From: Bacteroidales bacterium
Lineage (GTDB): Bacteria; Bacteroidota; Bacteroidia; Bacteroidales; UBA10428
Reading direction: 5' to 3'
DNA length: 38,458 nt
Assembly: GCA_016934395.1 (NCBI GenBank)
Contig: JAFGSZ010000003.1
Location: forward strand, 1-38,458
Of the stretch, positions 1 through 8,249 are shown one piece after another. The notes below the pieces were generated by a model. The model was given only the letters and a program-made list of their open reading frames with translations, searched no databases and was not told the DNA's origin. The translations under genes were made by a program, and so were the position numbers. Positions within the stretch are counted from its first letter, which is position 1. The number at the start of each line of letters is the position of its first letter.

Positions 1-111
1 TAAGGTGAAGGAAGTGACTGAAGTGAGCTAAAGTGTCTAAAGTGCCTAAAGTGAGCTAAGGTGAAGGAAGTGACTGAAGTGAGCTAAGGTGACAGAAGTG
101 ACTAAAGTGTA
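1..111. repeat. 28-bp nested tandem repeat
   Basis: Four 28-bp units lie end to end (1-28, 29-56, 57-84 and 85-111, the last partial). Units 1 and 3 are identical and units 2 and 4 are diverged. Inside each unit a GTG recurs with 9-9-10 spacing, so the array is nested. It is not CRISPR: there are no unique spacers. Similar purine-rich low-complexity arrays in Bacteroidota often sit beside four-helix-bundle ORFs, and a comparable array flanks one at 32075-32280 in this window. What lies to the left is outside the window. Confidence 0.8.
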
Positions 112-300
112 TGGAGATTTCCTACTGCTTTATCGAACGAATTGAGATATCTCCTGATAAAAGCGTTTGGAGTTCTTTGAGTGAATGAACAGTTGATAAC
201 CTGACCTAGTTTTATACCTGCAACTTATTATATCTCAGAGTAAACACTGATTTAGGCTCAATACAGGTATTTAGTAGATTTTAAATTAAATAGTAAAAAA

Positions 301-630
301 ATGGAAAAAAAAGAGTTTGAAAAATCAAAAGTTTTTAATGTAATCGAAAGTATAGAGTTTGCTGATGATGCCATAGTTAGTAAAACCATATTAAACAAAG
401 AAACCGGAACAGTTACCCTCTTTGCATTTGATAAGGGGCAGTCGCTAAGTGAACATACGGCCCCGTTTGATGCGTTAATCCAGGTAACCGATGGAATCGC
501 CGAAATAATAATTAATAAGATTGTTTATAAAATGACCTCGGGTGAGATGATCATTATGCCTGCTGCTGTTCCCCATGCCGTAAAAGCAGTCCATAAGTTT
601 AAAATGATATTAACGATGATTAAAAAATAA
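301..630 (+). CDS. cupin-domain protein, first gene of the nrf cluster
   Basis: This is a single-domain cupin of 109 residues, the usual length for the small cupin_2 family. The two conserved cupin motifs are visible: a degenerate motif 1 around residues 46-65 with His52, and motif 2 around 81-95 (GEMIIMP...PH) with His92. Motif 1 lacks the second His and the Glu of classical metal-binding cupins, so metal binding is uncertain. No signal peptide is seen, so it is probably cytoplasmic. It lies 48 bp upstream of nrfH in the same direction and probably shares its transcript. A sensor or protective role next to nitrite reductase is only an inference; no substrate can be named. Confidence 0.8.
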   Translation: MEKKEFEKSKVFNVIESIEFADDAIVSKTILNKETGTVTLFAFDKGQSLSEHTAPFDALIQVTDGIAEIIINKIVYKMTSGEMIIMPAAVPHAVKAVHKFKMILTMIKK

Positions 631-678
631 GTCCTAAATTTGATAATGTTGCGAAAAAATACAAATTAAAAATTTGTA

Positions 679-1269
679 ATGCTAAGTCGAATTGTAAAAA
701 AACTCGGTCCGCCCGAAAAATGGAAAATTCCTGTTATTCTGATTTCAGGAATCCTTATCGGATCGGGCTTTTATATTTTATACCTATCCAAAGCCCCTTC
801 TTATTTATCAGACAAGCCAGAAACTTGTGTGAATTGTCATATAATGGCTCCGCAATACGCCACCTGGGCGCACAGTTCACATCGTGAACCGGCCAATTGT
901 AACGACTGTCATGTTCCTCATAACAATGTTGTAAATAAATATTATTTCAAGGCAAAAGACGGCCTGCGTCATGCTACCATTTTTACCTTACGGAAAGAAC
1001 CGCAGGTAATTTTTATTAAGGAAGAAGGCAAAGAAGTAGTAAATAATAATTGCATCCGTTGTCATAAAGAACTTATTTCGGATTATAAGCTGAATAATTA
1101 TACTGCTGAATATGATATGTACAGGAAAGAAAGAAACTGTTCGGAATGTCACCGGGAAACGCCACACGGAAGAGCGAACAGTTTATCAAGTGTACCCTAT
1201 GCAAGAGTACCCTTGCCCGAAAGTCCGGTACCGGCATGGTTAAAGAAAATGACAAAGGCCGAAAAATAG
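679..1269 (+). CDS. nrfH: cytochrome c nitrite reductase small subunit NrfH (tetraheme quinol dehydrogenase)
   Basis: NrfH is the membrane-anchored tetraheme cytochrome of the NapC/NirT family that takes electrons from menaquinol and passes them to NrfA in the periplasm. Residues about 18-36 form the single N-terminal membrane anchor. Four CxxCH heme motifs are present at Cys50-His54, Cys74-His78, Cys125-His129 and Cys154-His158. Met57, just after the first motif, matches the unusual heme-1 Met ligand of NrfH. The length (196 residues) is slightly above the family norm because of a Pro-rich C-terminal tail. It lies 30 bp before nrfA, so the two are surely co-transcribed. Confidence 0.95.
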   Translation: MLSRIVKKLGPPEKWKIPVILISGILIGSGFYILYLSKAPSYLSDKPETCVNCHIMAPQYATWAHSSHREPANCNDCHVPHNNVVNKYYFKAKDGLRHATIFTLRKEPQVIFIKEEGKEVVNNNCIRCHKELISDYKLNNYTAEYDMYRKERNCSECHRETPHGRANSLSSVPYARVPLPESPVPAWLKKMTKAEK

Positions 1270-1299
1270 AAATTGTGAAATAATTAATAATATATCCTG

Positions 1300-2811
1300 A
1301 TGAAACCTTTAAGCGACCAAATCAAGCAAAAACCCTGGCTGGGATGGATGTTGTTTTTTGCTGCTATTATTATTGTTTTTTTACTGGGGATACTGGCGTC
1401 TTCCATTATGGAACGTCGTGCAGAAGCTGTGTTTGCATATACTCCCCGGGCAGATTATTCACAGTTTGAACCAAGGAGTGAAATTTGGGGCCAGAATTTC
1501 CCCAGGGAATACGAGTCATATATGAAGACAGCAGATACCCTGTTTAGAAGCAAGTACAACGGATCTGCCATGATTGATATGCTCGAGGTAGATCCCCGGC
1601 TGGTTGTGCTTTGGGCCGACTATGGGTTTTCAAAAGATTATAACCAGTCACGCGGGCATTATTATGCGGTAAAGGATGTTTGGAATACGCTGCGCACGGG
1701 CGCCCCGATGAACGGAAAAACCAGTCCGATGCCCAATACCTGCTGGACGTGTAAAAGTCCGGATGTACCCCGGTTAATGAATGAGGTGGGAATTGCAGAA
1801 TTTTACCGGGGAACCTGGGAAACCAAAGGCCATGAAATTGTGAATCCTTTGGGTTGTGCTGATTGTCATGATGCTAAAACCATGAACCTGAGGATTTCCA
1901 GGCCTGCACTTATAGAAGCATTTCAACGGCAGGGAAAAGATATTACCAAAGTCTCTCACCAAGAAATGCGGTCGCTGGTTTGTGCACAATGCCATGTGGA
2001 ATATTATTTTAACAAGAAAAAAGTTGAAGGGGTGAATTATCTGACTTTTCCCTGGGACAATGGTATGACTGTAGATGCTGCTGAAGAATATTATGATCAC
2101 ATGGAATTTTCAGACTGGACTCACGGATTAAGTAAAGCCCCAATGTTAAAAGCCCAGCATCCGGATTACGAAGTATACCTTACCGGCGTTCATGCCGAAC
2201 GTGGCGTATCCTGTGCCGATTGCCATATGCCGTATAAAAGTGAAGGAGGACAGAAATTTACGGACCATCATATTCAAAGTCCTTTAAATAATATTGCCAA
2301 CTCCTGCCAGGTGTGCCATCGTGAAGAAACCAACCAGCTTATTAAGGATGTGTATTCAAGACAGAATAAGATTATTGAAAACCGGGATCAGCTTGAAAAA
2401 CTGCTCGTTCATGCACATGTTGAAGCAAAACAGGCCTGGGAACTTGGAGCTACAGAAGTTGAAATGAAAGATGCTTTAACGGATATCCGGCATGCTCAAT
2501 GGCGCTGGGATTATGCAGCAGCAGGTCATGGTAATTCATTCCATTCCCCCGTGGAAATAGGCAGAATTATTTCAACCGGTATAACCAAGGCCCAAAATGC
2601 CCGGTTAAAACTGGCCCGTGTACTCGCAACAAAAGGAGTAACAGATGAAATTCCCTATCCGGATATTTCAACCAAAGCAAAAGCACAGGCTTTTATCGGA
2701 TTGGATATGCAAACGCTGAATGCTGAAAAACAGGAATTTTTAAAAACTGTTGTGCCTGAATGGTTAAAAAAAGCTGAAGAGAGAGAACAAGCCAACAATA
2801 ACGATTTGTAA
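1300..2811 (+). CDS. nrfA: cytochrome c nitrite reductase catalytic subunit NrfA (ammonia-forming)
   Basis: NrfA reduces nitrite to ammonium with six electrons in the periplasm. Residues about 14-36 are a hydrophobic signal or anchor. The active-site heme has the diagnostic CxxCK motif at Cys148-Lys152. Four CxxCH motifs follow at Cys186, Cys228, Cys305 and Cys336. Catalytic residues known from Wolinella and E. coli NrfA line up: Arg132 (LRTGAP, 16 residues before the CxxCK), Tyr235 and His287. The calcium-site pattern Glu234/Tyr235/Lys284/Gln286 is also intact. The length (503 residues) is normal. NrfA enzymes can also reduce sulfite to sulfide, which may matter given the apr-qmo genes further on, but that use here is speculation. 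Confidence 0.97.
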   Translation: MKPLSDQIKQKPWLGWMLFFAAIIIVFLLGILASSIMERRAEAVFAYTPRADYSQFEPRSEIWGQNFPREYESYMKTADTLFRSKYNGSAMIDMLEVDPRLVVLWADYGFSKDYNQSRGHYYAVKDVWNTLRTGAPMNGKTSPMPNTCWTCKSPDVPRLMNEVGIAEFYRGTWETKGHEIVNPLGCADCHDAKTMNLRISRPALIEAFQRQGKDITKVSHQEMRSLVCAQCHVEYYFNKKKVEGVNYLTFPWDNGMTVDAAEEYYDHMEFSDWTHGLSKAPMLKAQHPDYEVYLTGVHAERGVSCADCHMPYKSEGGQKFTDHHIQSPLNNIANSCQVCHREETNQLIKDVYSRQNKIIENRDQLEKLLVHAHVEAKQAWELGATEVEMKDALTDIRHAQWRWDYAAAGHGNSFHSPVEIGRIISTGITKAQNARLKLARVLATKGVTDEIPYPDISTKAKAQAFIGLDMQTLNAEKQEFLKTVVPEWLKKAEEREQANNNDL

Positions 2812-2837
2812 TTATTAATAATAAGGATTCGGATTGA

Positions 2838-3698
2838 TTAATTAATCCATATTTCTGCAGATTTTCTGGCAGATACCTGGAAATATCCAAGAGCATAATC
2901 ATTCGTGTTATTGACGTTATAAATATTCCCGATTATCGGTAACGAGGAATTTATACTAAGATTCTCCGAATCAATGGTCTGTTTGTGTACAAGAATCCAG
3001 AAATCGTAAGCCGGCTTTGTTAAGGAATACTGGGTTACTTTAATCTTAAATCCCCTGCCTCCATAATCGCTTGTAATGTTATCTTTATAAAGAAATTTGC
3101 CATTAAAATACTTATCACTAAATACCCAGTTCCAGTGTATATTATCATGCCATACACCTGACCAATAGTAAGAAAATGTTCTTAAGTAATAATTTCTTTC
3201 AGATTCCGGGTCCTGCCAGTCGATGTATACATTAAACCTGTAATAATCAGGATTATCCGGACTTTTGTCGGTATATTCCCTGCTATAATATATCGTATCA
3301 ATTTTTGCTACGTCCAACATGGTTTCCTGATCGGAAATATAATGTTTGCCCCCGGCCGTATTAATTTCCAGCCAGTAAGATTTACCTATGGATCCTCTAA
3401 TAATCTCCGGATGCCCCATATAGGTGCCGGTTGAGACTTCTGTAAGCGTATCCGTAATGCCGGAATCTTCATGAATAATTACCACTGCACCGGATTCAAA
3501 TGTCTGGGTATCCTGTACATATCTGTAAGAATACTTTTGTGTGTGACTTATCCTCACATAAGCAGGGTCATCCCCGTCGGTTAACAAGGCATCTACAATA
3601 ATTCTGGGATTATTATGTGGTAAATCCAATTCTATTACATCTTCACATCCTGTGACAATAGTAAGTAAAACTAAAAAACAACTGTTTCTTATGTTCAT
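2838..3698 (-). CDS. DUF4249-type outer-membrane lipoprotein of a TonB uptake system
   Basis: This 286-residue protein has a lipoprotein signal peptide with lipobox Cys18 (TGC), followed by an acidic start typical of DUF4249 proteins (CEDVIELDLP). The rest is predicted beta-rich, with many aromatic residues. DUF4249 proteins in Bacteroidota are encoded directly after STN-type TonB-dependent receptors and probably act as surface-exposed partners. That is the arrangement here: the receptor gene ends 12 bp upstream on the same strand. The substrate is unknown. Its 3' end converges with nrfA across only 26 bp. Confidence 0.85.
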   Translation of the reverse strand: MNIRNSCFLVLLTIVTGCEDVIELDLPHNNPRIIVDALLTDGDDPAYVRISHTQKYSYRYVQDTQTFESGAVVIIHEDSGITDTLTEVSTGTYMGHPEIIRGSIGKSYWLEINTAGGKHYISDQETMLDVAKIDTIYYSREYTDKSPDNPDYYRFNVYIDWQDPESERNYYLRTFSYYWSGVWHDNIHWNWVFSDKYFNGKFLYKDNITSDYGGRGFKIKVTQYSLTKPAYDFWILVHKQTIDSENLSINSSLPIIGNIYNVNNTNDYALGYFQVSARKSAEIWIN

Positions 3699-3710
3699 TT
3701 TATTTGAAAT

Positions 3711-6350
3711 TTAAAATTCGAAATTGTAAGAAAGTGTAGGAACTACAGATCCGATGATCGTATACCTCACCGCCTCGGTATACCTGGTTCCCGGTATTCT
3801 TCGCAAATAAATGGAATATGCATTTTTTCGGGCATAAACATTATATAAGGAAAAGTTCCAGTATCCTTTCCATTTATGTTTTGGTTTTTGAATGCTGTAT
3901 CTTGTAGCCCCAAGATTTAGCCGATGGTAGTCCGGAAGCCTGTGTTGATTTATTCCTGAATAATACGGCACTAATGTTTCTGCATAGATATACTGACCAT
4001 CCGGGAAACTAACGGGACGCCCTGTCATGTAAACAAAATCGGCATTAAACGACCATTTATTGTTTAGTTTATACTGTGCCGTAAGTTTAAACTGATGCGG
4101 AATATCGTAATGAGCCGGATAATATTTTCCAAAGTTTAATGTTTCCTGTTTATTTTCTCCTGAAATCTTTTTTAGACTTCTTGAATAGGTATAACTTACA
4201 GAAGCCGATAGTTTTTCAGTCGTTTTGCTTAACATGGTTTCAATGCCGTAAGCTTTACCTTCTCCCTGCAACAGATCAGCATCGAGTGTTCTGTTTAAAT
4301 GAATATCACTCCCCGGCCTGATTTCGATTATATTATTCATTTTTTTATAATAGAATTCTATCGACAGATCATAAATATTCTTTTTTAAAGAAGCAAAATA
4401 GCCAATAGCCACCTGATCGCTTATTACCGGTTTAATATATTTATTAACGGGTTTATACATATCATAGGGCAGTGCAATAGAGTTTTCAGAAATTCTGTTA
4501 ATGTATTGGGCCATTCTGTTGTAGGTAAGCTTTAAAACGTGATTATCAGTAAGATTAAATTTCACGGATAACCGGGGTTCAAAATTTGAATAGGGCTTAA
4601 TTACCTTGTTTTGCCCGTAATGTATGGTATCTGTAATTGTGGCTTCATCTTTTGGAAAAGCAGGATCATAAATAAAAACATCTTCTGGCCCGAGGTATAG
4701 ATAACCTGAAAACCTAAGTCCTGCCATAAGTTCAATTTTTGGTGATAGTTTAATATTATCATTAACATACAATGCAGATTCAAGTGAATGTTGTTCAGGA
4801 ATTTTAATTTTAATGGCTAACGAGGAATCTGTTATAGGTATCCGGTCTCCGGGATTAAAAGTGAGGTATTGCAGGTTTACTCCGAAATCAATTTTATGAT
4901 TTGCTGCAAAAAAGGTAAAATTGTTTTTAAATTCGTAATGGTCTATGCCAACAACATTCTTCCATGCCCATTCGGTGCCGGCATCACCTTCTTCCATTTC
5001 GTAATCGCTATATATAAATGAAGTATTTGAAAACAACCGGTTTCCAAAAATATGGTTCCATCTAAGCGTGGTTGTCAGATTGCCATATTGCTGAAAATAT
5101 GAATCGTCTTCAAGATGATCATTTCCTGAATACAGTGAAACATAGAGCCTGTTTTTTGGATTAATAATAAAGTTAAGCTTTGTGTTAAGATCGTAGAAAA
5201 AATATTTAGTGTCTTTTAGGTCTTCATCAGGTAAATATTTAAAAAAAAGATCCATATACGACCTGCGTACAGCCACAATAAAAGAAGCTTTATCTTTAAT
5301 TAGCGGCCCTTCAACCATTAATTTGCTTGCAATTAATCCAAGACCTCCATTTACATGGTACGACTTCATATTCCCTTCTTTCTGGGTTATATCAAGCACA
5401 GAGGCGATCCTTCCTCCATAATTTGCAGGCATGCCCCCTTTATAGAATTTTATGTCTTTCAATACATCAGGATTAAAAACAGAGAAGAATCCTTCCAGAT
5501 GTGCGCCGTTATATACTATGGCTTCATCGAGCAACATCAGGTTCTGATCCCAGGCTCCGCCTCTCACAAAATATCCTCCGCCGGCTTCCACTACACTGGT
5601 TACGCCGGGCAGCGTCTGGCATGATCTTAAAACATCTGCTTCTCCAAGAGATGCGGGGATTTCTTTGATTTTTAATACATCGAGAGAAGATAATCTTCTT
5701 TCATAACTTAATAAGTCGGTTTGTTCGGGTTTAATTATTATTTCTTCAAGATTTTCAGTTTTTGAAAACAGATCAATATTTAACGTAATATTTTCATTCA
5801 AATTAAAGGTTTTATTCAGTGAGTTATATCCCATATAAGCATATATCAATGTTTGTGGTCCTTCAGTGAGCGTGATTGAATAAAAGCCGAATTTATTGGA
5901 AACGGTTCCGGTTGGTTTACCCGAAACAATTATGTTTGCATAGGGTAAGGTTTCTCCCGAGTCATTATCTTTTATAAAACCGCTTACAATGTACTTCTTT
6001 AATGGTTTTTTAACTTTCAGGATGATAATTTCATTGCGTATGGAGTATTCCAGTCCGGCTTGTTGGGATAGTTGATCAAGAACAGTTTCCAGCTTATCTT
6101 CTTTTTGATTAAAATATATTAATAAATCAAGCGGGATTTCCTTATCGCTATACGAAAGATTTACTGCAAATTCATTAAATAGTAAATTCAGAATATTTTT
6201 AAGTCTATATTCCTGCTCAGGCAGTGATATTCTTTTTTCAAGAAGGTTCGTTTGCCCTGTTACTTTTGAGAAAAAGCATAGTAACATAAACACTATTAAT
6301 ATGCCGTATAATTTATTGGAATTCATTTTACAGGATTTTGGTGAAAACAT
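3711..6350 (-). CDS. TonB-dependent receptor with N-terminal STN and carboxypeptidase-like domains
   Basis: This is an 879-residue outer-membrane transporter. After a signal peptide (about residues 10-32) comes an STN domain (about 40-110), which signals to the FecR anti-sigma factor. A carboxypeptidase-regulatory-like beta-sandwich follows (about 118-200), then the plug (about 220-320, with GGGYFVRGG and a LLDEAIVYN segment) and a C-terminal beta-barrel ending in Phe. The start used abuts the stop of the FecR gene. Met9 (6326) gives a cleaner signal peptide and is an equally good start. The SusD partner is absent and DUF4249 takes its place, so the substrate is more likely a metal chelate or peptide than a glycan; this is inference. 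Confidence 0.93.
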   Translation of the reverse strand: MFSPKSCKMNSNKLYGILIVFMLLCFFSKVTGQTNLLEKRISLPEQEYRLKNILNLLFNEFAVNLSYSDKEIPLDLLIYFNQKEDKLETVLDQLSQQAGLEYSIRNEIIILKVKKPLKKYIVSGFIKDNDSGETLPYANIIVSGKPTGTVSNKFGFYSITLTEGPQTLIYAYMGYNSLNKTFNLNENITLNIDLFSKTENLEEIIIKPEQTDLLSYERRLSSLDVLKIKEIPASLGEADVLRSCQTLPGVTSVVEAGGGYFVRGGAWDQNLMLLDEAIVYNGAHLEGFFSVFNPDVLKDIKFYKGGMPANYGGRIASVLDITQKEGNMKSYHVNGGLGLIASKLMVEGPLIKDKASFIVAVRRSYMDLFFKYLPDEDLKDTKYFFYDLNTKLNFIINPKNRLYVSLYSGNDHLEDDSYFQQYGNLTTTLRWNHIFGNRLFSNTSFIYSDYEMEEGDAGTEWAWKNVVGIDHYEFKNNFTFFAANHKIDFGVNLQYLTFNPGDRIPITDSSLAIKIKIPEQHSLESALYVNDNIKLSPKIELMAGLRFSGYLYLGPEDVFIYDPAFPKDEATITDTIHYGQNKVIKPYSNFEPRLSVKFNLTDNHVLKLTYNRMAQYINRISENSIALPYDMYKPVNKYIKPVISDQVAIGYFASLKKNIYDLSIEFYYKKMNNIIEIRPGSDIHLNRTLDADLLQGEGKAYGIETMLSKTTEKLSASVSYTYSRSLKKISGENKQETLNFGKYYPAHYDIPHQFKLTAQYKLNNKWSFNADFVYMTGRPVSFPDGQYIYAETLVPYYSGINQHRLPDYHRLNLGATRYSIQKPKHKWKGYWNFSLYNVYARKNAYSIYLRRIPGTRYTEAVRYTIIGSVVPTLSYNFEF

Positions 6351-7328
6351 TTAATTAGCAATCAATTCGATTCCGTTTTTCTCAGTCTTACAACTTAAAT
6401 CACAGGTTATTTCCAATACATCCAGAATCTCGGGTAATGTTTTATTCTGAAACCGGGCTGTTAGCTGCTGCTGTAAAAGTTCAGGCTGGCGGATAAATAC
6501 CAGGGTGTCGTAATAGCGGTTTAAGGTTTCACATACTTCTGTTAATGATGCGTTGTTAAAAACAAGTGTGCTGGTTTTCCAGGCCATAAAATTCCGGTCT
6601 TTATTTTTTTGTTTTGTAATCTGTTGTTCTTTTGCTGCGTAAACTCCCTGTTCTCCTTTTACAAGGAAAACCTGTTGATCTGTGTTGGTTTTATTATAAA
6701 ACGCTACCTTTCCATCAATAACGGTTAGGGTAATAGTATTGGAAGTGTCATTGGCATTTATTGTAAAAGAAGTTCCTAAAACTTGGGTTATTGTATTTCC
6801 AGCCTGGATTATAAAAGGTTTGTTTTTATTTTTTGCTACTTCAAAAAGCGCCTCGCCATTTAGAATTATACTGCGTGAATGTGAGTTGAACTTTTTAGGA
6901 TGAGAGATAACAGCGCCTGCATTCAACCATATTTTGCTGCCATCATCCAACAGTAATTCAACATTTTTTTCATTTCCTGAAGCAAATTTAATCCATGCTG
7001 TGCTATCCGTTTTTATCAAGGTATAGTAGCTTACTATTCCAATACTGATAAATAGCATTACCATAGCTGCAAATTTCAGAAGCTTTCTTAAGTTACCGTT
7101 TATAAGTTTGGTTGGATTAAAAACCTGAACCCTTTTTTCCGGATTTATTTTTTCCCAGGCAGTTAATAAATCGGGCTTTGCAGTTTTTGTTTTATTATTC
7201 GAATGTTCCCAGATACGTTTTATTTTCTCAAAATGCTCCGGATTATTCCTGATCCATACTTCAACCTCTCTTTGTTCATTTGGCGTCAGGTCGCCATTTA
7301 GATAAAAATACAGTTTAGAATCATTCAT
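6351..7328 (-). CDS. FecR-family anti-sigma factor
   Basis: This 325-residue inner-membrane anti-sigma regulator has a cytoplasmic N-terminal region that would bind the ECF sigma factor (residues about 1-80). It has one membrane helix (about 86-106), a periplasmic FecR domain (about 115-215), and a C-terminal DUF4974 domain (about 250-322) thought to contact the receptor STN domain. It lies between the sigma gene (113 bp upstream) and the TonB receptor (directly adjacent), the standard Bacteroidota cell-surface signalling order. Substrate binding at the receptor would release the sigma factor and switch on the operon. Confidence 0.93.
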   Translation of the reverse strand: MNDSKLYFYLNGDLTPNEQREVEVWIRNNPEHFEKIKRIWEHSNNKTKTAKPDLLTAWEKINPEKRVQVFNPTKLINGNLRKLLKFAAMVMLFISIGIVSYYTLIKTDSTAWIKFASGNEKNVELLLDDGSKIWLNAGAVISHPKKFNSHSRSIILNGEALFEVAKNKNKPFIIQAGNTITQVLGTSFTINANDTSNTITLTVIDGKVAFYNKTNTDQQVFLVKGEQGVYAAKEQQITKQKNKDRNFMAWKTSTLVFNNASLTEVCETLNRYYDTLVFIRQPELLQQQLTARFQNKTLPEILDVLEITCDLSCKTEKNGIELIAN

Positions 7329-7441
7329 GATTTTTAATTTTCAAAAGATTTGACTGTTGCTTACCAATTACTAAGTCGCAAAAAAATTGATGATGGGGGA
7401 AAAGAGGGAAAGATTATTTTTCCGGATATTTAAAATCCCTG

Positions 7442-7999
7442 CTAATTCAGAACGGTATCCCAATGAATTTCAAGAAATATTTTTATTTTTTTTAATGCAA
7501 TACTGATTTGAGTTTTTACCGTTTCAACAGAAATATTCAACTCATAGGCAATTTCTTTATATGTTAAACCTGAATTTCTGGAGAGATTAAAAATGATTTT
7601 ACATTTATCAGGCAATAAACTAATTGCTTTTTGTATATAATATTCCAATTCAAAAGTTTCAAATAGCTGATCAGGCATATGATGTGAGTGAACGGCGTAA
7701 AGAACCTGTTCACTTTCCATGGTAACTGACTCCAATCGCTGACGCAGGCAACTAAATGATTTGTATTTAACCGAAGCAAATAAATATGACTTTAGCGAGG
7801 ATGTAATTATTAATTCCTTCCTTTTGTCCCAAATACTGATGAACACATCCTGAACAATTTCTTCAGCAATTTCTTTTTGATTTATAAAAGTTATGGCGAA
7901 AAAATAGAGTTTCTCATAATAGGTATCAAATAAATATTTCAGCGCCCCTACATGATCTTTTTTTAACTGAGAAATTATCTTTTTTTCTTCTTTATGCAT
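7442..7999 (-). CDS. ECF RNA polymerase sigma factor (Bacteroidetes expansion family 1)
   Basis: The 185-residue protein shows sigma region 2 at about residues 10-85 (FDTYYEKLYFFA..., then AEEIVQDVFISIWDK) and region 4 at about 125-180, with the helix-turn-helix LTYKEIAYELNISVETVKTQ. Length and motifs fit the sigma-70 ECF subgroup paired with FecR and TonB receptors in Bacteroidota. It is the first gene of the minus-strand operon running to DUF4249 at 2838. The 250-bp spacer to the divergent gene at 8250 must hold its promoter, but I saw no convincing box. Confidence 0.93.
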   Translation of the reverse strand: MHKEEKKIISQLKKDHVGALKYLFDTYYEKLYFFAITFINQKEIAEEIVQDVFISIWDKRKELIITSSLKSYLFASVKYKSFSCLRQRLESVTMESEQVLYAVHSHHMPDQLFETFELEYYIQKAISLLPDKCKIIFNLSRNSGLTYKEIAYELNISVETVKTQISIALKKIKIFLEIHWDTVLN

Positions 8000-8249
8000 A
8001 AGGCCTGATAAATTATTTTTTTATTTGGTAGAGGTTAAAATAGTTTTTCTTTCATCTGTCAGATTGTTTACTTAAGATACCTTTCAAACGAGTTTCCCTA
8101 TCTAACTTTTATGCTGGAGTAAAAAACAGTAAAATATACCCTGCGCATTTCTTAATAAAATACCCTATTTGTTTATCTTAGTATAACTATATGGATCAAT
8201 ATACATATACCGGCATTTTTTTATACTGATCGTTAAAATATTGGATTTT

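Noticed and set aside
1-111. CRISPR array
   Set aside because: Units abut with no unique spacers and no cas genes are present.
8241-8249. TTG start for the NagB/PIG-L fusion
   Set aside because: An in-frame ATG lies three codons later, and no upstream signal favours TTG.
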